DNA of 6,536 bases from an uncultured bacterium. Lineage in GTDB: Bacteria; Methylomirabilota; Methylomirabilia; Rokubacteriales; CSP1-6. The position numbers and the translations under genes are program-made. Each line of letters opens with the position of its first letter. The first letter of the stretch is position 1. The notes under the pieces are model-generated. The model was given only the letters and a program-made list of their open reading frames with translations, was not told the origin of the DNA and made no database searches. Positions 1-6,536 of the stretch are shown piece after piece. Location: contig CAMLFJ010000205.1 in assembly GCA_946479205.1 (NCBI GenBank), forward strand, positions 1 through 6,536, read 5' to 3'.

Positions 1-1118
1 GTGCCGCGCCCGGGAATGGGCCCGATGATGCGCACCGCCGCCACCTTCATGGCCAGCGCCAGGTCGTCGGCCAGGTTCACCACCTGGCTCACCTTCACGC
101 CCGCCGCCGGCTCGAACTCGTAGGACGTGATCACCGGGCCCGGGCTCGCCTGCACGATGTGGCCGTCCACCCCGAAGTCGTGGAGCTTCTTCTTGAGCGT
201 CTGCGCGTTGCCCTCCAGCTCCTCGCGCGTGCGCTGGAGCGACGAGGCCGGCGGCGCCGCGAGCAGGCCGACCGCGGGCAGCTTGAACGCCTCCGCGCCG
301 CCCTTGCCGAAGTCGAACGTCTCCTGCCAGGCGAGCCCCTTGTCGGTGAGCCCCGACTTGACCTTCGGCTGCTCCTTCACCACGAAGGGTGGCGGCGCGG
401 CCGGCTGATCGGTCGCCGGCCAGCCTCCCGGCGGCACTGCGGCCATCAGCGGCAGGTCCGCCGACGCCGGGCTCCCCCGCAGGCTCTTCTTGCCCTCCGG
501 GCGCCGCAGCCGCCCGAAGCGCGCCCGCAGCGTGCGCGAGAGCACGCCGTACGGGATGCGCGTGACGAAGAGCACGCCGACCGGGATCAGGGCGAGCAGG
601 ACGATCCAGGTGCCCGCGGTGCCGATGGAAGCCCGAAGCGCCTCGGAGACCGCCCAGCCCACCACGCCCCCCTTGTGCAGCCGGTACTCGGCCAGCGTGT
701 CGGAGGCGCGGGCCAGGACGCCGGTGGCGCTGACCAGCAGGATCAAGAGCCCGACGCCGGCCTGCCAGCCGTGGGCCACGCGGGGGCGCACGAAGGCCGA
801 GACGCCGTACAGCGCCAGCAGGACCGGGAACAGATAGCCCGCATAGCCGAAGGCCTGGAAGGAGCCCCAGCCGAGCCAGGCCCCGACCGGGCCCACCGGA
901 CTCGACTGGTCGAGCGGGTGCACCATCGGATCGTAGGCGTAGAGCGCCACGAACCCGAAGCCCGCCAGGGCCAGGGCGAGAATCCCTTTGGCCTCGCGCA
1001 CCCAGCGGCCGGGCTCGGCTTTCCCCTGGCGCGGCCCGCGGCGCCGGGGCGCCCCGTCGCGGGCGCTCTCGCGCGGGCCGGGGGGCAGGATCTTCTCGAT
1101 CGTCACCTTCTCCGCCAT
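1..1118 (-). CDS. ftsK: DNA translocase FtsK/SpoIIIE, N-terminal part (3' end off the window)
   Basis: FtsK is a membrane-anchored, ATP-driven hexameric DNA pump that clears and sorts chromosome termini at the division septum. The visible 372 codons read as follows. A basic Arg-rich cytosolic tail (about residues 1-43) is followed by four hydrophobic segments near 44-62, 86-109, 118-137 and 165-186, with the family's glycine motif (HKGGVVG, 148-154) between the third and fourth. A Pro/Ala-rich linker of about 100 residues leads to the start of the alpha domain (about 294-372), with ELEGNAQTLKKKL, then GPVITSYEFEP and finally RIIGPIPGRG. The Walker A/B motor and the gamma DNA-reading domain lie beyond base 1. 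The ATG at 1118-1116 overlaps the rnj stop (TGATG) and has a GGAGG 4 bases upstream, which fixes the start. The linker is far shorter than in E. coli FtsK and resembles the SpoIIIE/short-FtsK type. The identification is secure; which subtype it is cannot be decided without the C-terminus. Confidence 0.95.
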   Translation of the reverse strand, partial: MAEKVTIEKILPPGPRESARDGAPRRRGPRQGKAEPGRWVREAKGILALALAGFGFVALYAYDPMVHPLDQSSPVGPVGAWLGWGSFQAFGYAGYLFPVLLALYGVSAFVRPRVAHGWQAGVGLLILLVSATGVLARASDTLAEYRLHKGGVVGWAVSEALRASIGTAGTWIVLLALIPVGVLFVTRIPYGVLSRTLRARFGRLRRPEGKKSLRGSPASADLPLMAAVPPGGWPATDQPAAPPPFVVKEQPKVKSGLTDKGLAWQETFDFGKGGAEAFKLPAVGLLAAPPASSLQRTREELEGNAQTLKKKLHDFGVDGHIVQASPGPVITSYEFEPAAGVKVSQVVNLADDLALAMKVAAVRIIGPIPGRG

Positions 1119-2821
1119 CAGACCTCCAGGATCACGGGCAGCACGACCGGCTTGCGCTGGAACCGCTGGTTGATGAATCGCCGCGCGGCGCTGCGCACCA
1201 TCGCGCCCACCAGCTCGCGGTCGAAGGCCTCCGGCTCCCGCCGGGCGGCCAGGGCGTCCCGCACCGCGGTCTTGACCTCCTCCATCAGGGCATCCGCCTC
1301 CTTCATGTATACGAACCCGCGCGAGACGATCTCGGGTCCCGCCACGATCAATCCGGTCGTGCGGTCGATGGTCAGGGCGATCACCAGCATGCCCGCCTCG
1401 GCCAGGAGCTGGCGGTCGCGGAGCACCACGCTGCCCACGTCGCCCACGCCCTTGCCGTCCACCAGCACCGGCCCGGCCGGGTAGCCGCCGAGCACCCGGG
1501 TGCCGGACGCGGTGACCTCGAGCCCGAGCCCGTCCTCGATGAGGAAGATGCGGTCCTTGGGGATGCCCACGCCCTCGGCGAGCCGCGCGTGCTGGAGGAG
1601 GTGCCGGAACTCGCCGTGCACCGGCACGAAGTAGCGCGGGCGCGTGAGCGCGAGCATCTGCTTGAGATCCTCCTGGCTCGCGTGCCCCGAGACGTGGACG
1701 AAGGCCACGTCCTCCCAGAGCACCTCCGCGCCGCGGCGCAGGAGCGCGTTGATCACGCGGCCGATCACCCGCTCGTTGCCCGGGATCACGCGCGAGGAGA
1801 AGATGACCAGGTCGCCCGGCCCCGCGTGGACGTACTTGTGATCGCCCGCCGCGATCAGCGAGAGCGCCGAGTTGGGCTCGCCCTGGCTGCCGGTGGACAC
1901 GATCACCTGGCGCTGGACGGGCAGCTCGGCCAGCTCCTCGAGCGGCAGGATCAGGCCCTCCGGCACCGTGAGATAGCCCATCTCCTGGGCGACCGCCACG
2001 TTCGTCATCATGCTCTTGCCGAGCAGCGCGACGTGGCGGTGGCACTGCGCGGCCAGGTCGAGCACCTGCTGGATGCGGTGAATGTGCGACGCGAACGTGG
2101 CGACGATGATGCGCCCGGGCGCCTCCGCGAAGCGGCCGGCGAGCGCCTCCCCCACCAGGCTCTCCGAGCCGGTGTGCCCCGGACGGCCGACATTGGTCGA
2201 GTCCGAGCACAGCACGAGCACGCCGCGCTCGCCCAGCGCCGCGAAGCGCGAGTAGTCCGGCTGCTGGCGGTCGATCGGGTGCGCGTCGAGCTTGAAGTCG
2301 CCGGTGTGGACCACGGTGCCCAGCGGCGTCTCGATCGCGAGGCCGATGCCGTCGGCGATCGAGTGCGTCACGCGGATCGGCTCGACCGTGAAGGCGCCGA
2401 TCACGAGGCGATCGCCCGGCGCGTAGGCGCGCAGGTCGGCCTGCTCGAGCACACCGTGCTCGGCGAGGCGGTGCTTGGCGATCGCCAGGGTCAGCGGCGT
2501 GCCGTAGACCGGCACCGGGAACTCCCGCAGCAGATAGGACAGGGCCCCGATGTGATCCTCGTGACCGTGGGTGAGCACCACCGCGCGGAACGCGTCGCGC
2601 CGCTCGCGGAGGTACGAGAAGTCCGGGATGGCGAAATCCACCCCGGGCATCTCGTCGTCCGGGAAGAGCAGGCCGCAGTCCACCGCCAGGATGTCGGGGC
2701 CGCACTCGATCAGCATCATGTTGAGCCCGATCTCGCCCAGGCCGCCCAGCGGAATGCACCGGAGCGCCGGCTCGCCGGGCGTATCGATCGGAACGGGATC
2801 TGGCCTGTAAGTGGTGTTCAT
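1118..2821 (-). CDS. rnj: Ribonuclease J (metallo-beta-lactamase/beta-CASP endo- and 5'-3' exoribonuclease)
   Basis: RNase J degrades and matures RNA in the cytoplasm, combining endonuclease activity with 5'-3' exonuclease activity on monophosphorylated ends. The 567 residues match the usual length of about 555. LGGLGEIG (25-32) opens the metallo-beta-lactamase fold. The two-zinc site is complete: HGHEDH (85-90), His153 in THS, Asp175 in GDFK and His402 in PVHGE. The beta-CASP part shows DSTN (207-210), FASHIHRIQQ (243-252), STGSQGEP (309-316) and the phosphate-binding SGHAS (378-382). The C-terminal domain has SRGFVYMKEAD (500-510) and ends in LPVILEV, like other RNase J proteins. Compared with B. 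subtilis J1, the catalytic residues are offset by 11-12 positions. The ATG at 2821 is the only start before the first motif. The gene starts 51 bases after rsmA and its stop overlaps the ftsK start. In B. subtilis, RNase J1 also matures the 16S rRNA 5' end, a possible link to neighbouring rsmA (inference). Confidence 0.97.
   Translation of the reverse strand: MNTTYRPDPVPIDTPGEPALRCIPLGGLGEIGLNMMLIECGPDILAVDCGLLFPDDEMPGVDFAIPDFSYLRERRDAFRAVVLTHGHEDHIGALSYLLREFPVPVYGTPLTLAIAKHRLAEHGVLEQADLRAYAPGDRLVIGAFTVEPIRVTHSIADGIGLAIETPLGTVVHTGDFKLDAHPIDRQQPDYSRFAALGERGVLVLCSDSTNVGRPGHTGSESLVGEALAGRFAEAPGRIIVATFASHIHRIQQVLDLAAQCHRHVALLGKSMMTNVAVAQEMGYLTVPEGLILPLEELAELPVQRQVIVSTGSQGEPNSALSLIAAGDHKYVHAGPGDLVIFSSRVIPGNERVIGRVINALLRRGAEVLWEDVAFVHVSGHASQEDLKQMLALTRPRYFVPVHGEFRHLLQHARLAEGVGIPKDRIFLIEDGLGLEVTASGTRVLGGYPAGPVLVDGKGVGDVGSVVLRDRQLLAEAGMLVIALTIDRTTGLIVAGPEIVSRGFVYMKEADALMEEVKTAVRDALAARREPEAFDRELVGAMVRSAARRFINQRFQRKPVVLPVILEV
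1123..1127 (-). promoter_or_regulatory. Ribosome binding site for ftsK
   Basis: GGAGG on the minus strand, 4 bases before the ftsK ATG. It lies inside the last codons of rnj (Leu-Glu-Val-stop), so ribosomes finishing rnj terminate directly over the ftsK start. This favours translational coupling. Confidence 0.7.
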
Positions 2822-2835
2822 TGCGGATTTTTCAT
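2818..2835 (-). other. Five-codon mini-ORF (MKNPQ) overlapping the rnj start
   Basis: Minus strand: an ATG at 2835-2833 is followed by AAA AAT CCG CAA and a TGA at 2820-2818. The TGA overlaps the rnj ATG by two bases (ATGA). An AGG directly abuts this ATG, so its own ribosome binding site is too close to be convincing. The same frame is open upstream across rsmA, so the ATG need not be a true start. It could act as a leader peptide coupled to rnj, or be chance; chance is the more likely. Confidence 0.2.
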
Positions 2836-2838
2836 CCT
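2835..2838 (-). promoter_or_regulatory. Possible Shine-Dalgarno for rnj, poorly spaced
   Basis: AGGA on the minus strand is the only Shine-Dalgarno-like stretch before rnj, but it lies 13 bases from the ATG, longer than the usual 5-9. The intervening bases are A-rich (GAAAAAT), unusual in this GC-rich window, which may keep the initiation site unstructured. Alternatively, rnj may be reached by reinitiation after the mini-ORF that starts in AGGATG. Confidence 0.35.
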
Positions 2839-2842
2839 ACCA

Positions 2843-2863
2843 CCGGGCCCTAGCCGGGCCCAA
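2843..2863 (-). repeat. GC-rich hairpin in the rsmA-rnj gap
   Basis: In the minus-strand transcript, GGGCCC pairs with a second GGGCCC across a five-base loop (GGCUA), giving six G-C pairs. Two U-G wobbles could extend the stem to eight pairs. The arms are also direct copies of each other, because GGGCCC is palindromic. No run of U follows on either strand, so it does not look like an intrinsic terminator. It sits just upstream of the rnj initiation region, and could be a processing barrier or a translation control element (inference). Confidence 0.55.
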
Positions 2864-2872
2864 GGAACAGGG

Positions 2873-3736
2873 CTAGCCCGCCGTGGCGGCGAGCCGGGCG
2901 AACTCGGCCAGCGAGAGGGTCTCGGCGCGGCGGCCCGGGTCGATCGCGGCGGCCTCGCACAGCCGGCGGGCGCGCTCGGCCCCCAGGGCCAGGCCGGCGG
3001 CCAGGGAATTCGCCAGGCTCTTGCGGCGCTGGCCGAAGGCCGCGCGCACCACGGTGGCGAACCGGGCGGGATCGGCCACCGGGACGGGCGGCGTGCGGTG
3101 CGGGACCAGGTGGAGCACCGCCGAATCCACCTGCGGGGGCGGGCTGAAGGCGCCGGGCGGCACCGAGAAGGCCAGGCGCGCCGCGACCGACACCTGGGTG
3201 AGCACCGAGAGCGCGCCGTAGGTCTTGCCGCCCGGCTCGGCGGCCACGCGCTCGGCCACTTCCTTCTGGAGCATGAGGGCCATCTCGTCGATGGCCGGGG
3301 CGGCGTCCACCAGGGCCGCCAGGATGGGCTTGCCCACGCTGTACGGGAGGTTGCCCACGACCAGCACGCGGCCGGCGGGATCCGGCGCGAGCGCGCGCAG
3401 CGACCGGTAGTCGAACTGGCGGGCGTCCGCCTGGCGCACCTCCACGTGGGGCGACGCGGTGAAGCGCGCCTGGAGCGTCGCGGCCAGCTCCGCGTCGATC
3501 TCGAGCGTGAGGAGCCGCCCGGCGCGCGCGGCCAGCGTCTCGGTGAGGGCGCCACGTCCGGGGCCGATCTCGACGACGAGATCGCGCGCGGTGGGCGCCA
3601 CCAGGTCCACGATCCGGTCCACCACCGAGCGGTCCCGCAGGAAGTGCTGGCCGAGCGCGCGGGTGCGGCCGCGCGTGGGCGCCCGGTAGACCGGGGCGCG
3701 CGGCGCGGCGGCCCGCGCGTTCCGGCGCGGGCTCAC
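2873..3736 (-). CDS. rsmA: 16S rRNA (adenine(1518)-N6/adenine(1519)-N6)-dimethyltransferase RsmA (KsgA)
   Basis: RsmA uses S-adenosylmethionine to place four methyl groups on two adjacent adenines in the 3' terminal helix of 16S rRNA, a late step in 30S assembly. The 287 residues show the family's signature order: LGQHFL (28-33), the SAM-binding EIGPGRGALT (56-65), acidic LEID (78-81), catalytic NLPYSV (129-134), YGALSV (173-178), PPGAFSPPPQVDSAV (192-206 region), and the helical C-terminal domain with FGQRRKSLANSL (234-245). The GTG at 3736-3734 overlaps the coaE stop as GTGA. No other ATG, GTG or TTG lies in frame before LGQHFL, so the start is well supported, and an AGG 7 bases upstream may serve as a weak Shine-Dalgarno. 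The N-terminal tail before LGQHFL is Arg/Ala/Pro-rich and several residues longer than in E. coli. The stop is TAG. Loss of this enzyme confers kasugamycin resistance in many bacteria. Confidence 0.97.
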   Translation of the reverse strand: MSPRRNARAAAPRAPVYRAPTRGRTRALGQHFLRDRSVVDRIVDLVAPTARDLVVEIGPGRGALTETLAARAGRLLTLEIDAELAATLQARFTASPHVEVRQADARQFDYRSLRALAPDPAGRVLVVGNLPYSVGKPILAALVDAAPAIDEMALMLQKEVAERVAAEPGGKTYGALSVLTQVSVAARLAFSVPPGAFSPPPQVDSAVLHLVPHRTPPVPVADPARFATVVRAAFGQRRKSLANSLAAGLALGAERARRLCEAAAIDPGRRAETLSLAEFARLAATAG

Positions 3737-4365
3737 CGCCGGGCCTGCTGGTGCCGCAGATCCTCGAGAAGGGCGCCGTAGACCTCGCGCACGCGCTTCG
3801 CGGTCTCCTCGCGGGTCCCCGAGTTGTCGATGACGTAGTCGCCCGCGCGGGCCTTCACGGCGAGCGGCATCTGGCTCGCGGTGCGGGCGCGCGCGGCCTC
3901 CTCGGTGGAGCCGTCGCGCGCCATCAGCCGCCGGAGCTGGGTGGCCGGATCGGTGGTCACCACCACCACCTTGTCCATCTTCTTGTGGCCGCCGGACTCG
4001 ACGAGCAGGGCGGCGTCCCAGATCAGGAGGCCGTCGAAGCCCTGGCGCTCGAGGTCGGCCATGATCTTCTCGAAGCGCGCCCGGATCGCCGGATGGGTGA
4101 TCGCCTCGAGCCGCTTCCGCTTGGCCGGATCGGGGAAGACGATCTCGCCGAGCCGCGCGCGGTCGAGCCGGCCGTCGGGCTGCAGGACGTCCCTGCCGAA
4201 CTCCACCACGATCTGGGTGTGGGCCGGTGTGCCCGGCTCCACCACCTCGCGAGCCAGGGCGTCGGCGTCCACCACCCGCACGCTCGGGCCGGCCAGCAAC
4301 CCGGTGACCGTGCTCTTGCCGGTGGCGATGCCGCCGGTGAGGCCGACGAGGAGGAAGCCCTTCAC
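3733..4365 (-). CDS. coaE: Dephospho-CoA kinase
   Basis: CoaE catalyses the last step of coenzyme A synthesis: ATP phosphorylates the 3'-hydroxyl of dephospho-CoA ribose, in the cytosol. The 210 residues match the compact single-domain form (about 200). The P-loop is GLTGGIATGKST (8-19). It is followed by DAD (33-35), typical of the substrate site, EAITHP (87-92), LLVESG (120-125), an Arg-containing lid (RRLMARD, 145-151) and VIDNSG (178-183) near the C-terminus. The start is GTG at 4365-4363, overlapping the polA stop as GTGA. No alternative start lies before the P-loop, and no clear Shine-Dalgarno precedes it, so expression probably depends on ribosomes arriving from polA. The GrpB-like C-terminal extension seen in actinobacterial CoaE is absent. 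polA and coaE lie close together in other phyla too (for example B. subtilis, with mutM between), so the pairing is old rather than peculiar to this genome. Confidence 0.96.
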   Translation of the reverse strand: MKGFLLVGLTGGIATGKSTVTGLLAGPSVRVVDADALAREVVEPGTPAHTQIVVEFGRDVLQPDGRLDRARLGEIVFPDPAKRKRLEAITHPAIRARFEKIMADLERQGFDGLLIWDAALLVESGGHKKMDKVVVVTTDPATQLRRLMARDGSTEEAARARTASQMPLAVKARAGDYVIDNSGTREETAKRVREVYGALLEDLRHQQARR

Positions 4366-6536
4366 ACCGCGGCCCAGTCGGCGCCGGTCTTCACGTCCAC
4401 CTTGAGCGGCACGTCGAGCGAGAGCGCGGACTCCATGACCTCGGTGGCCAGCGCCTGCAGGCGCGGGAGCTCCGCGGGCGGCGCCTCGAAGAGCAGCTCG
4501 TCGTGCACCTGTAGCAGCATGCGGCTCTCGAGCCGGTGGGCGGCCAGCTCCTGGGCCATCCGGACCATCGCGATCTTGACCAGGTCCGCGGCGGTGCCCT
4601 GGATGGGCGCGTTGGTGGCCATGCGCTCGCCGAAGCCTCGCAGGTTCGGGTTGCCGCTGCGCAGCTCGGGCAGGTAGCGGCGCCGCCCGAGCAGCGTGCT
4701 GACGAAGCCGCGCTCGCGGCCCTCCGCGACGGTGCGCGCCAGGTACGCCTTGACCTTCGGATGCCGGGCGAAGAACCGGTCGAGGAACTCCTGCGCCTGC
4801 TTGGTGCTCATGTCGAGCCCGCGGGAGAGCCCGAACGCGGTGACGCCGTAGATCACCGCGAAGTTCGTGGTCTTGGCGATGTCGCGCTGCTCGGGGGTCA
4901 CCGCGTCCAGCGCGACCCCGAAGACCTCGGAGGCGGTGCGGCGGTGGATATCCTCGCCGCGGCGGAACGCCTCGATCAGGCTCTCCTCGCCCGAGACGTG
5001 GGCGAGGATGCGCAGCTCGATCTGCGAGTAGTCGGCGGCGAGGAACTGCCAGCCCGGCTCGGGCACGAAGGCGGCCCGGATGCGGCGGCCCAGCTCGGTG
5101 CGCACCGGGATGTTCTGGACGTTCGGATTGCTCGACGACAACCGGCCGGTCGCGGCCACGAGCTGGTTGAACGAGGTGTGGATGCGCCCGGTCGTCGCGT
5201 TGATCAAGGTCGGCAGCGCGTCCGCGTAGGTGGACTTGAGCTTGGCGAGCGTGCGGTGCTCGACGATGCGCGCGGGGAGCTCGTGGCCGAGGGCCAGCTG
5301 CTCGAGCACGTCCGCGTCGGTGGAGTAGCCGGTCTTGGTCCGCTTCACCGGCGGCAGCTTGAGCTTCTCGAACAGGATCTGGGCGAGCTGCTTGGGCGAG
5401 CCGATGTTGAACTCCTCGCCGGCCAGCGTGAAGATCTCACGCGTCGTCCGCTCGAGGTGCACCTCGAGCTCGCGGGAGAACTCCCCGAGCCGGTCCGGGT
5501 CCACCCGGATGCCGTGCCGCTCCATGCGCGCGAGCACGCCGATCAGCGGGCGCTCGATGTCCTGGTAGAGCGCCTGGAGGCCCACTTCCTGCAGGGCGCG
5601 CGGCTGCATCGCCCACAGGTCCCAGATCCAGCGGGCCCGCGTGCCGGGCCGCGCGATACCGGGCCCCTGGCCGAGCAGCTCCGCACAGACCTCCTCGAGC
5701 TTGTAGTTGGTGCGCGCCGGATTGAGCAGGTAGGCGGCCACCGCGGTGTCCTCGCACGCGGGCAGCGCCCCGCCGCGGGCCAGCCACCACTCGCCGAGCG
5801 GCTTCACGTCGTGGCCGATCAGCGTCCGGCCGCCCAGATCAGGCGGCGCGCTCTTCCAGGCCGCGAGCTCGAGCACCGCGGGCCCGGCCGCCGCGTGATA
5901 GAGCCCGAGGGCGGTCAGCGCGGGGTCCGGCGGGCCGCCGTCGCCGACGGCTTCGACGGCGAGCGGCTCGCCCGCGGGCACCTGGGCCAGGTAGCCGGCG
6001 AGCGCGGCCGCGTCCGCCAGGGTCGGGACGTCGCCGCCGGTCGCCGCGGGCGCGGGCTCGGCCGGCACCTGGCGCAGCAGGCTGTGGAACTCGAGCTCGG
6101 TCCAGAGCGCGCGCAGGCGGTCCCAGTCGGGCTCGCGGCGGCGGAAGGCCTCCAGATCCACCGCGATCGGCACCCGCGTGCTGACCGTCGCCAGCTCGCG
6201 GGAGAGCAGCGCCTGCTTGCGGTTGGCGGCCAGCGTCTCCCGCAGCTTGCCCGGCACCAATGAGAGGTTCTCGTAGAGCCGCGCCACGCCGCCGAACTGG
6301 CCGATCAGCTTGGCCGCGGTCTTCTCGCCCACCCCGGGCACGCCCGGGATGTTGTCGATGGAATCGCCCATCAGGGCCAGGATGTCGGGGATCTGCTCGG
6401 GCTCCACCCCCCACTTGGCCTTCACCGCGGCCTCGTCGAAGACCACCCGGTCCCCGCCCCGGCCGGTGGTCGAGAACACGCGCACCCGCGGGCTCACGAG
6501 CTGGAGCATGTCCTTGTCGGAGGTGACCAGGACGAG
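4362..6536 (-). CDS. polA: DNA polymerase I (5' end off the window), proofreading domain degenerate
   Basis: Pol I fills gaps and removes RNA primers in lagging-strand synthesis and excision repair. The visible 724 residues begin inside the 5' nuclease domain: TSDKDMLQLV (5-14) and the metal-binding, helix-hairpin-helix segment with GDSIDNIPG (57-65) and VGEKTAAKL. The middle region (about 169-327) is a shortened 3'-5' exonuclease fold lacking most metal ligands. The polymerase domain is complete: GRLSSSNPNVQNIP (464-477), motif A DYSQIELR (502-509), O-helix motif B with Arg551, Lys555, Phe559 and Tyr563, QGTAADLVK (646-654) and motif C QVHDE (676-680). Aligning to E. coli, about 125 N-terminal residues are missing, giving a total near 850, closer to Taq than to E. 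coli (928). The reading frame is open to the window edge, so the first in-frame ATG (6509) is internal and not the start. Phe559 in the O-helix is the usual residue of E. coli and Taq enzymes. The TGA overlaps the coaE GTG start. Confidence 0.97.
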   Translation of the reverse strand, partial: LVLVTSDKDMLQLVSPRVRVFSTTGRGGDRVVFDEAAVKAKWGVEPEQIPDILALMGDSIDNIPGVPGVGEKTAAKLIGQFGGVARLYENLSLVPGKLRETLAANRKQALLSRELATVSTRVPIAVDLEAFRRREPDWDRLRALWTELEFHSLLRQVPAEPAPAATGGDVPTLADAAALAGYLAQVPAGEPLAVEAVGDGGPPDPALTALGLYHAAAGPAVLELAAWKSAPPDLGGRTLIGHDVKPLGEWWLARGGALPACEDTAVAAYLLNPARTNYKLEEVCAELLGQGPGIARPGTRARWIWDLWAMQPRALQEVGLQALYQDIERPLIGVLARMERHGIRVDPDRLGEFSRELEVHLERTTREIFTLAGEEFNIGSPKQLAQILFEKLKLPPVKRTKTGYSTDADVLEQLALGHELPARIVEHRTLAKLKSTYADALPTLINATTGRIHTSFNQLVAATGRLSSSNPNVQNIPVRTELGRRIRAAFVPEPGWQFLAADYSQIELRILAHVSGEESLIEAFRRGEDIHRRTASEVFGVALDAVTPEQRDIAKTTNFAVIYGVTAFGLSRGLDMSTKQAQEFLDRFFARHPKVKAYLARTVAEGRERGFVSTLLGRRRYLPELRSGNPNLRGFGERMATNAPIQGTAADLVKIAMVRMAQELAAHRLESRMLLQVHDELLFEAPPAELPRLQALATEVMESALSLDVPLKVDVKTGADWAAV

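Noticed and set aside
1..1118. A novel membrane protein at the left edge
   Set aside because: Translation of the minus strand shows the FtsK membrane layout and alpha-domain sequence; only the C-terminus is missing, because of the window edge.
159..1484. A 441-codon plus-strand open frame opposite ftsK and the end of rnj
   Set aside because: It crosses the boundary of two real minus-strand genes and has no domain; it is a composition artefact.
2843..2863. Intrinsic terminator between rsmA and rnj
   Set aside because: The GC stem is good, but neither strand has a U-rich tail after it, and downstream genes continue on the same strand with close spacing.
2818..3555. A 245-codon minus-strand frame ending exactly at the rnj ATGA
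   Set aside because: It is out of frame with rsmA and Arg/Ser/Pro-rich without motifs, while the overlapping rsmA frame has every family signature. Only its last five codons are noted, as a possible leader.
1589..3781. A 730-codon open frame on the plus strand, antisense to rnj and rsmA
   Set aside because: It lies opposite two well-identified genes, its protein is dominated by Arg, His, Gly, Ala and Glu with no recognisable domain, and such frames are expected opposite GC-biased codons. The overlap of both real genes argues against coding.
4536..6263. A 575-codon plus-strand open frame opposite polA
   Set aside because: Same low-complexity Arg/Gly/Leu/Glu composition, no motif, and the opposite strand carries clear Pol I motifs throughout.

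Overview
The window is a single block of five housekeeping genes, all on the minus strand, so it is transcribed from the right edge toward the left. In transcription order they are polA (DNA polymerase I, 5' end cut by the right edge), coaE (dephospho-CoA kinase), rsmA/ksgA (16S rRNA adenine dimethyltransferase), rnj (ribonuclease J) and ftsK (DNA translocase, C-terminal motor cut by the left edge). The genes are packed tightly: polA/coaE and coaE/rsmA overlap by GTGA, rnj/ftsK overlap by TGATG, and the only gap is 51 bases between rsmA and rnj. That gap holds a GC-rich hairpin and a five-codon mini-ORF whose stop overlaps the rnj start. No promoter, terminator, RNA gene, mobile element, CRISPR array or large repeat is visible.

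The DNA is very GC-rich (about 70% by eye, with codon third positions almost all G or C). The long plus-strand open frames are therefore by-products of codon bias on the other strand. RNase J, a Taq-like Pol I with a degenerate proofreading domain, a four-helix FtsK with a short linker, and a CoaE without a C-terminal fusion all point to a high-GC bacterium outside the Gammaproteobacteria. A lineage such as Methylomirabilota/Rokubacteria, or a deltaproteobacterium-like group, fits. This placement is an inference from gene style, not a demonstrated assignment.

Functionally the cluster mixes DNA synthesis and repair (polA), chromosome segregation (ftsK), coenzyme A synthesis (coaE), and rRNA maturation and RNA turnover (rsmA, rnj). 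The polA-coaE and rnj-ftsK neighbourhoods each recur in distant bacteria, and here they are joined through rsmA. I see no undescribed system. The observations most worth following are the rsmA-rnj leader and the loss of proofreading residues in Pol I.
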